Shown here: positions 12,483-12,516 of the stretch, piece by piece | Numbering within the stretch: the first letter of the stretch is position 1 | How the letters are laid out: the number at the start of each line of letters is the position of its first letter | NCBI GenBank assembly: GCA_021795795.1 | Contig: JAJYPA010000213.1 | Span: 1 to 12,516 of the forward strand | DNA: 12,516 nucleotides | From: Pseudomonadota bacterium | Lineage (GTDB): Bacteria; Pseudomonadota; Gammaproteobacteria; Halothiobacillales; Halothiobacillaceae | Direction: 5' to 3' | Translations under genes and position numbers: made by a program | Notes under the pieces: generated by a model | Databases searched by the model: none | Told to the model about the DNA's origin: nothing | What the model saw: only the letters and a program-made list of their open reading frames with translations

Positions 12483-12503
12483 GCTCGCCAGGATATGGCG
12501 AGC
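12483..12503. repeat. 8-bp inverted repeat near the right edge
   Basis: GCTCGCCA (12483-12490) and TGGCGAGC (12496-12503) around GGATA. A strong hairpin, but on neither strand does a U-run follow it, so I do not call it a terminator. Confidence 0.6.
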
Positions 12504-12516
12504 CCGTTCTCGCCCT

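Noticed and set aside
12483..12503. Terminator at the right edge
   Set aside because: The hairpin is strong but a T-run lies on the wrong side for both strands.

Overview
The window looks like accessory DNA, from a plasmid, integrative element or genomic island of a Gram-negative bacterium. The mix is typical: a CRISPR array with no cas gene in view, a helicase, several unrecognised small genes, insertion-sequence material in different states of decay, a cold-shock gene and an outer-membrane beta-barrel gene. The overall style would fit Acidithiobacillus or another acidophilic proteobacterium, but that is an impression; there is no rRNA or core gene here to prove it.

Left block (1-5718), all on the minus strand. 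In transcription order it holds a 575-residue winged-helix protein with an alphaCTD-like C-terminus; a run of 68-, 79-, 440- and 84-residue unrecognised proteins (two small membrane proteins and a translationally coupled pair); a CRISPR array of six 28-bp repeats and five spacers behind its own near-consensus promoter; a 61-residue ORF; and the first 319 residues of a RecD/Dda-like SF1B helicase that runs off the left edge. The repeat is of the I-E/IV hairpin class. An array upstream of a RecD-like helicase fits the type IV-D arrangement, but the csf genes that would prove it would lie outside the window.

Middle block (5719-8930). A divergent intergenic region with repeated motifs leads to a ParB-like gene that loses its reading frame at the left end of an IS607-family element. 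The element carries a serine recombinase TnpA and a 501-residue TnpB with complete RuvC and zinc-ribbon residues, followed by hairpins expected of an omega RNA. A cold-shock protein gene with its own terminator follows.

Right block (9019-12516). Two small coiled-coil proteins appear to be distant paralogues. Next comes a 178-bp MITE-like element with perfect 26-bp inverted ends and a 7-bp direct repeat on both sides. A decayed IS200/IS605-type tnpB follows that has lost its nuclease half but keeps a promoter and structured flanks, and it cuts into a small membrane-protein gene. A glycine-rich membrane peptide and an outer-membrane protein with signal peptide and C-terminal Phe close the window.

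The strongest candidate for something undescribed is the co-directional left block: regulator, small membrane proteins, the 440-residue orphan, CRISPR array and helicase. Spacers in that array contain inverted repeats, one of them a perfect 8-bp stem.
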